A stretch of 64,000 bases of DNA from Sequoia sempervirens (Eukaryota; Streptophyta; Pinopsida; Cupressales; Cupressaceae): NCBI GenBank assembly GCA_007258455.2, contig VDFB02018455.1:46305-110304 (forward strand), written 5' to 3'. Shown here piece by piece: positions 11,526 to 22,790 of the stretch. A model generated the notes under the pieces. It was not told the origin of the DNA. It did not search any database and was given only the letters and a program-made list of their open reading frames with translations. Numbering within the stretch: position 1 is the stretch's first letter; every line of letters starts with the position of its first letter. The position numbers and the translations under genes are program-made.

Positions 11526-13663
11526 TATTTATTTTAATTTATTTTTAACACAATAAAAAAAAAGAACAAAACCTGCAGTTCGGCTCTATGATCTAAACCG
11601 AGATCAAGAAAAATAGCAATAATAAAGTTTAAATAAATAAAAGAATTATGTAGTTAGATGTAAAAGAAATAAGTAAAGAAGCAGAGACAATAAATGGAGG
11701 GTTTCAATTCGGCTCAAATGTTAATAGAATTGCAGGAACAAAAGATGAATGATATACAGGCAGGGATGTGCGAATCAGCGATGTCGAGGTTTTGAATGTA
11801 GACTACATACTGTTGCAATCTTAGTGACCTGCAACAAGAAATAAGTAAATAAAAAAAATAAAAATAAAAATCAAGAATGGATTCAATGAAACAAACGAAA
11901 TCTTGTAATAAAGATATGAACCATTAAACATTTGAAGTATGCTTAAAGAAACTGGCAAGAGCTCCCATCTTCAACCTTCTTTCCTTCAACCTGCAAACAA
12001 AGGGGAAATGAAAGAATGAGAAAAAAAAACATTTTAATAAGCTCATCCTTATGATTTAGGGTTTGGTAATAATGTCTTAAGATCTAAGGGTTGAGAATCA
12101 ATCTTATTCAATGGATGAGATTGAATGCTCAACAATTCACTTTTGTTTTAAATTAAAAAAACCAAAATTTATTTAAACCTTATTAATGGATGCTTTTTGA
12201 AGGAATAGTGAAAACATGAGTTCTAATTAAATATTTAGGGAAACTTTTTCAACTTATATCACCATCTAATTTTAATCTTTAAAATATCAAGTAGTAATTT
12301 AAAATCTTGCTAAATGGGAAAGTGAAAGTTGTTTTAAATCAATTTTTATTGTAATTTAAATAACTATTCATGCGTTTAGTTTTAGAAAAATCATATATGG
12401 ATTAAGCTTTAGAAAAATCAAAGATATGGAATAAATTATTATTTAATTGAAGAAACTTAAATATATAAAATTATGGTGTATGGTTTAATATAGGATAAAA
12501 TATTGTTATTTAAAATGGGGTTGACAAATTATTCCACCTTGCTTAAATATTTTTTTTCTATAGAAAAGGGAATTATCAATTTAAATAAGTGATCATTATT
12601 ACAATAATAATAATAATAATAAATCAAAAGCTTCATTAAAATTATTCATAATAATAAATTGGCATAAATGATAAATTTATAACTAAGGGTTATAAAGGGG
12701 ATTTAAATTGAAGGTCAAACCATAATATTTAATAAAGTGACCTTAATATTTAGAATTAATTTAAGTGAGGTCTAATAGGTTAAATTGGATTCTTCTGCAT
12801 AAAGATAAAAGGTCTACTTAATTATTTAATTAAATGGAAATGGGTTAAACATTATCAAATTATTCAGGGCCGAATTAGCCCCATGGTATAAAAATAAAAG
12901 AAGGTGGTGAAAATTATCACAATTATTAAGTAAATCAATTATCTAAATGGAGATAAGAAAGATGCATTATTCAGGTGAAATAAAGATAAGATCGAGATAG
13001 TTAAGTTGATATTCTAAAATAGTTGGGTAAATATGTAAGTGTGGGCTAGCGGTAATCTATCAAGTGGAAGGCGTTGAAATGAAACAAGGTCCATTTAAAA
13101 ATTAAGGTCGTGAGGAGGATCGTTAAAGGAAAAGGTGAACTTAAGGATTTATTTATTTAATGACTCAAATGTGTAATATGATCCTAGGTTATCATTTAAA
13201 CAAGGGGAAATAAAGAGTCTCAGAACCAATCATTTAGAGTTTAGTTATCCTATTATGGGGGTTATTAAGTAATGGTAAACCTAATTAAATCTAGATAATT
13301 TTCATCACATAGTCCTACCCCGAAGAGGGGATGAGGAGGTATCTATATACTTAATATTGTAAATTAGTACCACTTGAGTAATGACATTATTGATAGCAAT
13401 ATATCTTCATGGCATTTGTAAGAGTTTAAAGTTGTCTATCAAATAAAACATGATTAAGGGAGTCAATCAACAAGAACTTATAATTGATTAAGCTATGTGT
13501 GGTTATTCAAATAATGTAATTATATCAAATGGCGTTAAACCCTAGTAATTGTGTTGTGTAATGGTGGCTTGTTGGGAGCGCATTAAGTTGTAAACCTATG
13601 TTTAAACAAAAAAAAAAGTTGTGACATTTGTGTTATCTCCACATTAAAATGTGGGCATGACAT

Positions 13664-15300
13664 CAAGGACAAGCTTGAGGGGTTCCAAAGGTTCATGGCC
13701 TCGGGTCATTCTCGGCAACCCATTCATGTTGAAGAAGAAAATTGGAGGAAAAAGTGGAGGGACATTTTAAGTAAAGAAGAAATATATTGGAAGCGGAGAT
13801 CAAGGATTCAATGGCTCAAGGAGGGTGACAGGAACTCTTCCTTTTTCCATAGGACAGCCATCAAACATAAAAAGAGGAATACCATCAAGTGTTTGATGAA
13901 TGAATCTAATTAGGAAGTCAAGCAGGCTAATAAAATTAGAGAGGTTGTTGAAAAGTACTTTAGACTGATCTACTCGGACACTGGAACCCACCCCCCCTCT
14001 GAAGATCTTCAGATGAGGCTCCTGGGTCACCTCCCACTTGGTATTAGTGAGTCTGATAATCATCAACTTTGTGCCCTTGTGACTGAGGATGAGGTTCAGA
14101 ATGTTGTGTTTGCTATGGGCGCCTATAAGGCCCCAAGACTGGATGGTTTCCCTCCAGCCTTCTTTCAAGAATATTGGGACATTGTCAGCTATGATATTAC
14201 TATGGTTGTTAAAGATTTCTTTAGGACTGGTAAATTGTTAAAGAAATTAAACAATAATTTCATTGTGCTTGTCCCTAAAGTGCAGGATCCTATACACATG
14301 ACTGAATTCAAACCTATAAGTCTTTGTAACACTGTCTACAAAATCTTTTCCAGAGTCCTTGTCAACTGTTTGAAGCCACTTTTATAAAAAAATATCAGTA
14401 GATGTCAGAATGGGTTTGTGCTAGGAAGGAAAATCCTGGATGCTGCTATTATGACTCATGAAATAATTCATTCTATGGAGAAAAGAAAGAACCAAGGTAT
14501 GGCTTTTAAACTTGACATTTCCAAAGCCTATGATAGGGTTAGATGGAAGTTTTTGTATTATGTCCTTGCTAAGCTTGGCTTTAATGATAAAGTGATTGGT
14601 ATCATTAGGGAGTGTGTGGAATCTATTCAGTATTCGGTGCTTGTCAATGGGATCCCCTGGGGTTCCTTTAAAGCTGGTAAAGGACTTAGCCAAGGGGATC
14701 CCCTCTCTCCCTACCTATTCATCATGGTGGTTGAGGTTTTGGGAAGGAATTTTCTTTCCTTGCTCAACTTAGGGAAAATTCAGGGGATTAGACCTACCTC
14801 CACCCTTCCTCCCTCCGTTCTCCAATAGTTTGTTGATGACACATTTCTTTTTGGAAAGTCCTCTATGATTGAAGCTAGAGAATGGAGATGCCTCCTACAG
14901 GATTATGCTTGTGCTTTTGGCCAATGTATAAATTATAACAAAAGCAGTGTTTATTTCTTCAACACGAAAGCTGATCTCCAAGCTAAGATCTTAGCCATCC
15001 TAGGTTGCTTGAGTGCTTCTCTTCCGGGTATCTACTTGGACCTGCCACTTATTGTTAAGGAGGTTTCACACAACTTTTGGAATGGTATTCTGGAGAGAAT
15101 GCAAAAAAAAACTTGTTGGTTGGAAAGGCCAACTTCTTAGTAATGCTAGTAAAATCCAACTTCTTAAAGCCTCCCTTCAAGGTATTCCAGTCTACTTTCT
15201 CTCTCTCTTTAAGATTTCAGGTTCCATGGCTGAAAAGTTAGAAAGAATTCAAAGATCCTTTCTCTGGTCAGGAATGGAGGAAAATAAAAGACTGGCCTAG
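13664..15300 (+). pseudogene. LINE ORF2 reverse transcriptase, with stops and frameshift
   Basis: After the linker (ENWRKKWRDILSKEEIYWKR, then RIQWLKEGDRNSSFFHRTA) comes the RT. Visible motifs are APRLDGFPPAFFQEYW, VLVPKVQDP, FKPISLCNTVYKIFS, QNGFVLGRKILDA, AFKLDISKAYDRVRW, GLSQGDPLSPYLFI and FVDDTFLF. Catalytic Asp residues in KLDIS and FVDD are intact. Stops are at 13911 (TAG), 14385 (TAA) and 14826 (TAG, just before FVDD). An A run near 15105 shifts the frame into GWKGQLLSNASKIQLLKASL. The protein would copy LINE RNA at a nicked target. Confidence 0.85.
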
Positions 15301-16436
15301 CTAATTGGGACATTGTATGTCACCCCAAATGTCAAGGGGGCTTGGGGATCAGGAAGATTACTAATTTGAACAAAGCCCTCATTGCCAAGATTGGTTGGAG
15401 CTTGATTCAAGAAAGGGCAGAATGGTGTAATATAATGAAGGCTAAATACCTTAATCAAAGACATTTTTTTAGAGCTTTGCACCTAATTGACCTCCCTCTG
15501 AGATCCAAGATTTGGAACAATATCCTTAAGAGTAGATCCCTCTTGAAGGATGGGGTCAGATGGAAAATAGGTAATGGGAGATCAATTAGGTTCTGGGAGG
15601 ATAGCTGGATTGGGAGCAGACCCTTTGCTGACAGTCACTTTAATATATTAAGGGATCACGCTGAAAACCTCTTTGGTACTTACATTTCTGATTATACCTC
15701 ACCCAGAGCCCGATGGAAAATTTTGAAGTTGTCTTTCTTACATTGGCCTAACCTTCTGCCAAAGGTTATGAAGCTTCAAGAGCTTTTGAAAACATCTAGA
15801 CTCCCTCTATTTCCCAAGGAGGACATAATTTAATGGTCAAAGAATCACTCTGGGGAGTTCACTATTAAGTCTGCTTATCTGCTGCTTCTCAGGTTTGGTG
15901 GTGATGAGCAGTGCTAGAGAAAGGTTTGGATTCATCAGCTTATCCCTAAAATAAACTTCTTATGGTGGACCTCCATCCATGGAAATTTTTTAACTATTGA
16001 TAACCTTGTTAAGAGGGGTTTTCAATTCCCTAATTGGTGTACTCTTTGTAGAAAGGAAGGAGAAACCATCCCTTATCTTTTTATTCATTTCCAATTCACT
16101 TCCCTGGTTTGGCATAATGTTTTGCAGAGACTGAACATCTCTTGGGTCTTTAATAGAGATATCCACCAATTCATCTTAAATTGGAAATGCCCCTCTAATC
16201 ATCCCTCAATTAAACTGCTTTGGCAACTTATTCCACCCCACATCTGTTGGTGCTTGTGGAAAGAAAGAAAAAATAGGATTTTCAAAGAAAAGGAAAACAA
16301 TCTAGATGGTCTATTGATAATCCTTAATAAGTTGCTCCTGGATAATATCTCAACATGCAAATGGAAGAAGCCTATTAATCCCCCGACTGCTTGGGATAGA
16401 AACATTGCTACCGCCTAGAATTTACCCAATGAGATC
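15301..16436 (+). pseudogene. LINE ORF2 C-terminal zinc-finger (zf-RVT) segment
   Basis: Back in the first RT frame, the sequence reads GIRKITNLNKALIAKIGW, then SIRFWEDSWIGSRPF. A zf-RVT-like region follows with CTLCRKEGETIPYLFIH and the downstream tract FKEKENNLDGL that joins to the RNase H. This is the usual order in plant L1 ORF2 proteins. In-frame stops at 15831, near 15912, and at 16416 break it. Confidence 0.75.
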
Positions 16437-16979
16437 TTGAGATTTGATAGCTCCAAATCAATTATCAGGAAGCATACTAGATGGAGAAGCCCTAAACCAC
16501 CTTGGGTTAAGCTTAACTTTGATGGGGCGGCTAGGGGAGGGATGTCATTTGCTGGAGGTATAATCAGGGACTATTCTGGTAGCTTGGTTGTTGCCTATGC
16601 GGGGAATTTGAGCAATCATACTATTAATCATGCTGAGGGCATGGCTCTCCTTTGGGGTCTTAAGATTGCGCTGTCAATTGGTGCCAAGACTTTGGAAATC
16701 AAAGGGGACTCAATGCTAATTGTGGAAGCCACTAAAGGAAAGATGAAAGTGGGATGGTCCCTTAAAGGTATTCTGGAGGACATTTTCCCTCTTCTAAATG
16801 CTCTTCATGACTTTTCATTCCAACATGTCTTCAGAGAAGGGAATGCGACTGCTAACAACCTCGCGGCTACGGGTCTTGATATTGAAGGGCTTAGGTATTG
16901 GAAAAATGAGGTTTCTTTACCCCCCTTGGCTCTGGTGTATTTAAAGGAAGATCTCAAACATTTAAATGATGATTCTTAG
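16437..16979 (+). CDS. LINE RNase H domain (RVT_3 type)
   Basis: An uninterrupted 180-codon frame reads PWVKLNFDGAARGGMSFAGG, HAEGMALLWGLKIALS, IKGDSMLIVEATKG and HVFREGNATANNLAATG. This is the plant RNase H fold found at the C-terminus of L1-type LINE ORF2. The catalytic residues D (NFDG), E (AEGM) and D (KGDS) are kept. The last Asp position reads Asn (TANN), so activity is doubtful. It is in frame with the upstream RT, so it is the tail of ORF2 and not a separate gene. It ends at TAG 16977-16979, overlapping an ATG at 16966 of the next frame. Confidence 0.8.
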   Translation: MRFDSSKSIIRKHTRWRSPKPPWVKLNFDGAARGGMSFAGGIIRDYSGSLVVAYAGNLSNHTINHAEGMALLWGLKIALSIGAKTLEIKGDSMLIVEATKGKMKVGWSLKGILEDIFPLLNALHDFSFQHVFREGNATANNLAATGLDIEGLRYWKNEVSLPPLALVYLKEDLKHLNDDS

Positions 16980-18677
16980 ATGGTGCTTACTTATTTTTGT
17001 CAGGCTCCTAACTTTGGTTGGTTTTTCTAGCGGGAGCGGGCTTTTGAATAATTGGCCATTATGTGAGGTGATGGGCCTCATATGTGGGTTCGCTGGCTTG
17101 TACGACCTCTTGTGGGCTGGTGATATGGTGAATCTTCCTATCCCCACTAGACTATGGCGTCGTTATTTTTTGAACCCCCTAAACTTTTGTGATCAACTTT
17201 TTAAGCTTGCAGATTTCATGAGATTTTTTGTGGCAGCTAAGTACTACGTCGATATCATGCCCTTACTTGATGTGGGTGATTCGCACGAGGGAGCTATTGC
17301 CCTTGCGTGGATTATGAGAAGTCACATTTATTGTCTCTATTTTTGACTGTTATGGTCACTTTGCATTGGCTTGTTTCCTATCGATGCTTCTAGAATTGAC
17401 TACCAACTCTTCTACCCTGGTTCCCCTATTATGGTCATCAGCATCTTTGGTGTGGGCTCTATGGGTGGGGAGAGAGTGCATGTGGAGCCAAACAGGTGTG
17501 ACGAGTGGAAAGCGGATGCCACTATTTGGAACATCTGTAAAGAGGGCGGAATTGCATAGTACATGGAGGCCATGACTGGTCACAATGAGGGCTTGTCTCA
17601 CAAGTTTGTCACCTTGTGGAAGGAGGGAGGGTCACCATTGGTGGAATTTCCTTCAAAGTTTCTGAGGAGGTCATTGCTAGAGTTATTGGGCTCCTAAATA
17701 GTGGCCGCACTTGGAAGAAAACTATGAAAGTTCCGGACCAAGTCAGTCTGAATCAATTTTTTCACGGTGATGAGAAACCTATCAAGTTGCAGGGTGGATT
17801 TGACCGCAAGGCACTACCGGAGCCATGGGATAAAGTTTGTTTGGTGATAATGAAATATTTCACATTGGAAGGAAGGTATGGGGTCTGCTACTATTACCAC
17901 TTTAATTTCCTCAACCACCTTAGGAACCATCTGTATATTTCTATTCCTTTCTTCCTGTATCATGCCCTTGACAACACTGTGGCAGAATTTAATGAAGGCT
18001 CCACTAATTCTAGAAAGAATTGTACTATCCTTCACCAAGGCCTTATATCTAGGCTTTATCATTTCCATATGGTACTTTTCCCTACTTGGCCTATTACTAT
18101 GCAAGAAGTTTTGTCTCTCCCTGCTCTTGATGAAACCTCGATTTCGTCCACTCCCCCCTCTGCTAGTATTTTGGACACACGGGGCCCAAGCAAGAAAAAA
18201 TGCCTCAAGAATCCTACCTTGAAAGCCCATCCCCATGGCACTTCCCTTGGTATGGGCCTAGAGGATACGGGTAGGGAAAGAAAGCGGCCTGCCCCTACCT
18301 CACACCCTAAGGCGAAAGCCTCTAAAAAAGCTAAAGTTTGCCATAAAATTGACTTTGATGTTGAGATCACTGAGGAAACTAACACCCCCTGTTGTTCTCA
18401 TAGACTGGTTTGTAAGCAGGACAAGATTGGAAGCCTTAAGGAAGCCTTTGATTCAGACAAGGATCTAGAGAGTGACAATGAAAGCCACAAGGAAATGGTG
18501 GTGGGAGGAGAAGGCCGGTCGGTGTCGGTCAACAGTGAGTCCCATGTGTTAGAAAGTTTAAAGAAGGGCCCTTCTGGCGATAATGTGCTGGAAATTACCC
18601 CCCAGTCCTCTGATGCAGTTAAAGGAAAAGCTCCCTTGAAGGATGATCACAAGGAAAAAGACCAGGCTTGGGAATAG
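16966..18677 (+). pseudogene. Uncharacterised ORF downstream of LINE RNase H
   Basis: A second coding region follows ORF2. Frame 1 runs 16966-17346, continues after a TGA through FPIDASRIDYQLFYPGSP and ADATIWNICKEGGIA to 17559. After a one-base shift it goes on from 17616 (ISFKVSEEVIARVIGL) to 18677. The N-terminal part is a compact domain of about 330 residues. The C-terminal part is low-complexity, charged and Ser/Lys-rich (KKAKVCHKIDFDVEITEE), and a short coiled-coil-like tract (RLERLEKKVQEV) follows the stop. I remember similar uncharacterised predicted proteins from conifer genomes and a loose likeness to plant-mobile-domain-type proteins, but I cannot confirm either. Function unknown. 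It may be a third LINE frame or a host gene fragment carried by the LINE. Confidence 0.55.
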
Positions 18678-19190
18678 GTTGGCTTGCTAAAGGGGAGATT
18701 GGAGAGGCTGGAAAAGAAGGTCCAGGAGGTGACCCAATTTTCCCTAAGGGTCATGAATAGGTCGGCAACCAATCTCTATTTGCTATAGAAGGACAAGTCC
18801 ACGAAAGATGTTGAACTTGATGCTGATTTCAAGGAGCTGCTCGAGTTCCTCACAACGGATTGGGTGACTGCCTTACATGATTTTCCTGGTAGGAAGGATA
18901 AAATTAGGCTCCTGGGCATGTTTGTTCTTGCTTATTTTTTGTCTTGTTGTTTGTTTTTTCTACTAAACTTGTTGGGCCCTTGGTGGTCTTTGGACTTATT
19001 TGGCTAGTTTCATGCTTGCATGTTGAACCTTGTCATCTTACATATACTGTTACTTTTTGTTTTTGATGATGTGCTATGAGTGATGGCTTTTTCTCTGTTG
19101 TCACTGTGCTATTAGTGTGCTTTCGATGGATGGCCTTTAGTGCCTTGTTCTTATGGGTTAGCACCCTTGTTTTGCTGCTTTATATTTCAA
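18678..19190 (+). other. LINE 3' region, T-rich
   Basis: After the stop at 18677 the same frame carries a short coiled-coil-like tail, then the sequence becomes T-rich (CTTGTTGTTTGTTTTTTCTA and similar). It ends at GCTTTATATTTCAAAA where element B LTR sequence resumes (ACAAGCACAATTTTAAATAA). No clear poly(A) signal or long tail is visible. Confidence 0.5.
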
Positions 19191-19530
19191 AAACAAGCAC
19201 AATTTTAAATAACTTATTGCACGATTTCTACCATGAAATAATCAATTTACCCAATCTATTTAATTTGATAAAATCGCTCAAATTGAATTTAATAAAATAT
19301 TCATTTTCAATTTGTCCAATACAACATATATCGAGCATTGAAACTAACATTCTAAGTATTTTTATATCTTTTCATCCAGTACATACACATGTATACATAT
19401 TGCTAAGTACACACACACACACATATATAATCAACTTGATTATTTAATTTCCACAAATATCAACATATTATATATATTAATAGAAAATAAATTGAATAGA
19501 AAATGAAATTTATAAATTAAAATTTAGAAC

Positions 19531-19735
19531 CTACAGGGGAGGCTACGAACCTCCTCATATGGGAGGTCGTGGCCCCCCCAAGGCTATGTACAACAATCCA
19601 AAAGACTGTTGGGCAACAGTCCTTGGACTGTTGTGTGCAGCGTTGGCAAGTTGCGTACAACCCCACCATATATACGAAGGCCACCAAAATAAGGAATGGG
19701 GGGGTACAACAATTTGACCCCCACCCCAAGAATTT
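19531..19735 (-). other. GC-rich island of B 3' LTR
   Basis: A 200-base GC-rich stretch lies in the AT-rich LTR. It matches 41345-41525 in the partner LTR and, in the opposite orientation, the islands of element A at 25465-25645 and 34325-34475. On the minus strand it carries CAGTCCAAGGACTG, two 6-bp arms around AA. The small open frames on both strands here are not supported as genes. Confidence 0.6.
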
Positions 19736-21170
19736 TTTAATTTTTCCAAAAGAAAATTAACACAACCTCCTTAATCTTTAATATAGATTCTTTTTTTAAA
19801 AAAGAATAAAATATACAATTCCAACCAGCATATATATATATTAAACAAAACGATTTGATTTTCTCTCAGACCAAGTACAGATCTGAACATATAACTATTT
19901 TTTTTTTAAAACACACTTTCTTTTTAGAAGTGAAATTCAAGGAAGTATTTTCAATAGGATATTATTTTCCCATTTTGACAACAATTTTTAACAACACAGA
20001 TTTATTTTCTTTAGCAAAATTGTAATTTCTCCAACCTAGTATTTTGACAACTAAAATAAATTGAAGAAGAACAACAGGGTTTCTTTTTCAATCAACAAAA
20101 TACAAGCTCTTTCCTTACATTTGAAATCAAATTTCAACTTAAACCAAGATAGAAAACCAAAACATTTCCAGTAAAATTTCAAACCCTCTCAAAAAAAAAT
20201 TCAAACAGAATAAAATTTTCACAAACACAAAATTCCCTTAATTATGATCACCAGTTCAACACGGAAAACAAGACATTGATTTTAAACAGAGATAAAAAGA
20301 AATAAACACTAAGAAAGGAACATGAAGTCCTACGCTTTAGATCAAAGTAACAAGTGCGACAACTCCTCTTCCTCTTTCTAAAACAACCTTCATGAACTTC
20401 TTTCTTCTTCCTTGGCAAATTCTTCCCCAATCTCTTCTTTCAAGCTCAATTTTGAATCATTATTTTTACAGAAAAATACCCATGAAGAAGAATTCTTATT
20501 TTTTCCCAATAAAATAAAATAAACTTCTTTCTTTTTTCAAAAATACAAACATGCATTCGTCCTTTTTTTTATCTTTTTGATTTTAAAGCTCACAATTATC
20601 CCCCATCAATTAATTAAAAAATACTTAATTCAATATTTATCCTCACTTGATAAAAATCATTGAATTATATTATTTTATTTTTGCAAATGATAATTTATAA
20701 TTATCAACACTATTATTTATTTAAATTTATTAATTTATCCCTTTTCATTAAATAAACAACTTTTAATTTAACAATCCTTTTAAAATATAATATTTTAAAT
20801 TTAACAATTCACTTAACCATAATTACCTACTATTAATTATATCAATTAAATAACATTAAAAATCTACCAAGAAAATATCAAACATAAGGATTAATCAAAA
20901 TAAAAAATATTCACAGATTAAAATAAATGACCAAGACCAACCCATACTGAAATGAAGACGGGGTCGTGGACAATGACACCATTACACACACAACAGGGTA
21001 ATGAAATTGAGAAAGGGACACTCCTCTTCAAATCCCTTTTAACAACTTCATACACATTGGGTTTGTGGTATACACTCAAACCTACCAAGCAGGTGGAGTG
21101 GGTGTCCAATACCTGCATCCTACATGAAACCAATGTCAAGTAGCATATAAACCTCCAATACAAACACACC

Positions 21171-21233
21171 GTGAAAGGAAGTTGCGGGGTAGCAAGGCAC
21201 TTAGGAGCAAGTGATGCTACTCTATCCTTTCAC
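21171..21233 (-). other. LTR-start stem (GTGAAAGG/CCTTTCAC), B 3' LTR
   Basis: GTGAAAGG at 21171-21178 pairs perfectly with CCTTTCAC at 21226-21233, enclosing a second short inverted repeat around CACTTAGGAGCAAGTG. It lies about 0.3 kb inside the LTR start. Equivalent stems occur at the same place in A, in the other B LTR, and in C. Confidence 0.65.
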
Positions 21234-21503
21234 CAAGACCCACTAGCAAACACATCAGAATCCATAAACAAGCATTAAACCATAATATCACCACATAGTA
21301 TTAATGAAAGTCATAACATATCCAAATAGTATGATCACCACATAATGTATCATAAAAAATCATAAGCAATATCATATGCATCAAACCAACTAAACTGTAA
21401 ATCACACAAAGAAAACCAGTGAAATAATCACCATCACAAACCCAAGTACAAAACTCAACACAAAAGAGTATTTAGAAGTATCAACAATATGAGGGGTATT
21501 ACA

Positions 21504-21518
21504 TCCTCCCCCTAGAAC
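21504..21518 (-). promoter_or_regulatory. Polypurine tract of element B
   Basis: On the minus strand GTTCTAGGGGGAGGA ends directly before the 3' LTR start TGTAATACCCC. This is the expected primer site for plus-strand DNA synthesis. The same tract precedes the 3' LTR of element A. Confidence 0.85.
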
Positions 21519-21544
21519 ATGGCTTATTCCTAGAGGCCACTAAA

Positions 21545-22790
21545 AAAAAGGGTAAGCCTCTTTGATATGGGATGCATCCTCTCATGTCGCCGAAGTCTCA
21601 TCATTCGGGTCCCACTAAACCTGCACCTGTTCAATGTCTCTGCCCCTAAGAGTGAGTCTCCTATGTTGTAGCACGACCATAGGCTCGAGTGTCAGTTTCC
21701 CATTCTCGACATGTAGAGAATTCCAATCAAGTACATGAGAAACATCTGGATAATATGGCCTAAGAATAGAAACATGAAACACATCGTGAATCAACGATAG
21801 ACTGGGCAACAATGCTAGGCGATAAGCAACAACTGGCAATTTCTCTCCAAAACTTCAAATAGTCCTACAAAACAAGGTGCGAGCTTGGAACCCTTTCCAT
21901 AATGGATTGGGCTCTTTTGCAGTCGCACTCTTATAAAAACTCGATCACCAACAAAGAATTGATAGTCAATTCTATGCGCATCAGTGTATTTCTTCTGCCT
22001 ATCCTGTGCTGCCACAAGATGCTCTCTAATACAAACTACATGTTGCTCCATGTCCTAAAGCATTTTAGGACCTAGGAGAACTCTATCCTCAAGACAATCC
22101 CAACTTAATGGATTCCTGCAGGGATGACCATATAGTGCATGAAAGGTATCCATACCAATCGAGCTATGATATCCATTGTTGTAGGCAAACTCCACCAAAT
22201 GCAAATAGTCCTCCTAACGTGACTGTTGATCCATCACGTACATACGAAGCATGTCCTCAAGAACTTGATTAACTCTCTCGGTCTGACCATCTATTTTAGG
22301 ATGGTAGGAAGAATTGAAATTCAGTTGGGTTCCTAAGGCACATTGCAATGATCTACACAATACAGAAGTGAAAACTAGATCTCTGTCGGAAATGATTCTC
22401 CACAAAATACCATGCAGCTGAACAATATCTTCCATGAATATTCTAGCAATCAAAGAAGTAGTGTAAGATGATTGGATGAGGGAGAAGTGTGCCAGCTTGG
22501 TCAATCCATCAACTGTGACCATGATAGCATCATGACACTGAGAAGTCATAGGAAAATCCACAATAAAATCCATTGATATTATGTCCCACTTCTATTTTAG
22601 AATGAGATGAGGCTATAAATGGCCTACGAGATGCTGGTGTTCTGCCTTGAATCTTTGACATTCTAAACATCTAGCCACCAAATCAGCAATATCCCTCTTC
22701 ATGCCAGCCCAAAATTATAGTGCACAAAGTTCTACATACATCTTCTTAACTCCCAGGTGAGAAGAGTAGAGAGCTCAATGTGCCTCAGTC
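21545..22790 (-). pseudogene. Element B integrase with C-terminal chromodomain
   Basis: On the minus strand the integrase core reads SMDFIVDFPMTS, then SLIARIFMEDIVQLHG, IISDRDLVFTS and DGQTERVNQVLEDMLRMYV, keeping all three DDE residues. The tail region (KSPIHYGKGSKLAPCF, LIHDVFHVSILRPYYPDV) leads to a chromodomain-like end: VVLQHRRLTLRGRDIEQVQV, then WDPNDETSAT and EDASHIKEAYPF. A C-terminal chromodomain places it among chromoviruses, where it guides integration to heterochromatin. Several stops and frame changes (near 22210, 22055, 21830 and in the chromodomain) break it. Confidence 0.85.

Larger units (their letters stand above)
8303..13662. mobile_element. Solo LTR (5.36 kb) with TSD TCAAG
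   Basis: The block starts TGTGAGGCC right after TCAAG (8298-8302) and ends GGGCATGACA right before TCAAG (13663-13667). Both LTR-type ends (TG...CA) and a perfect 5-bp target duplication are therefore present. No gag or pol is found inside, so this is an LTR left after recombination between two LTRs. Orientation is uncertain because both ends resemble each other in inverted form. It is AT-rich, with a GC-rich island at about 11385-11525 and a duplicated segment at 9845-10109. Open frames inside (9835-10252, 11262-11525) are chance or repeat-driven. It lacks the hairpin module of the other LTR families here. Confidence 0.75.
13663..19190 (+). mobile_element. 5'-truncated L1-type LINE with RNase H and extra ORF
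   Basis: The coding frame opens directly at KDKLEGFQRFMAS (from about 13666) and runs through the ORF2 RT, a zinc-finger RVT segment and a plant-type RNase H to 16979. An additional frame follows to 18677, then T-rich 3' sequence to about 19190. The endonuclease and ORF1 are missing, as expected for 5' truncation during target-primed reverse transcription. It sits in the B 3' LTR. Compared with the intact partner LTR, about 33 bases of target (after 40914) are missing rather than duplicated. The 3' end has only a short A run (CAAAAAC). Confidence 0.8.
6762..21503 (-). repeat. 3' LTR of element B, interrupted
   Basis: On the minus strand the LTR starts TGTAATACCCCTCATATTG at 21503 and ends GATGGGGCGTTACA at 6762. 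It pairs with the 5' LTR at 39183-52816. Alignment by eye is continuous for 6762-8302 against 39183-40914 and for about 19191-21503 against 40935-42096 plus 51522-52816. The intervening 8303-19190 is foreign (LINE plus solo LTR). Intrinsic length is about 3.85 kb. It lacks the MITE and C/D found in its partner, so it serves as an empty-site control for those insertions. Confidence 0.85.
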
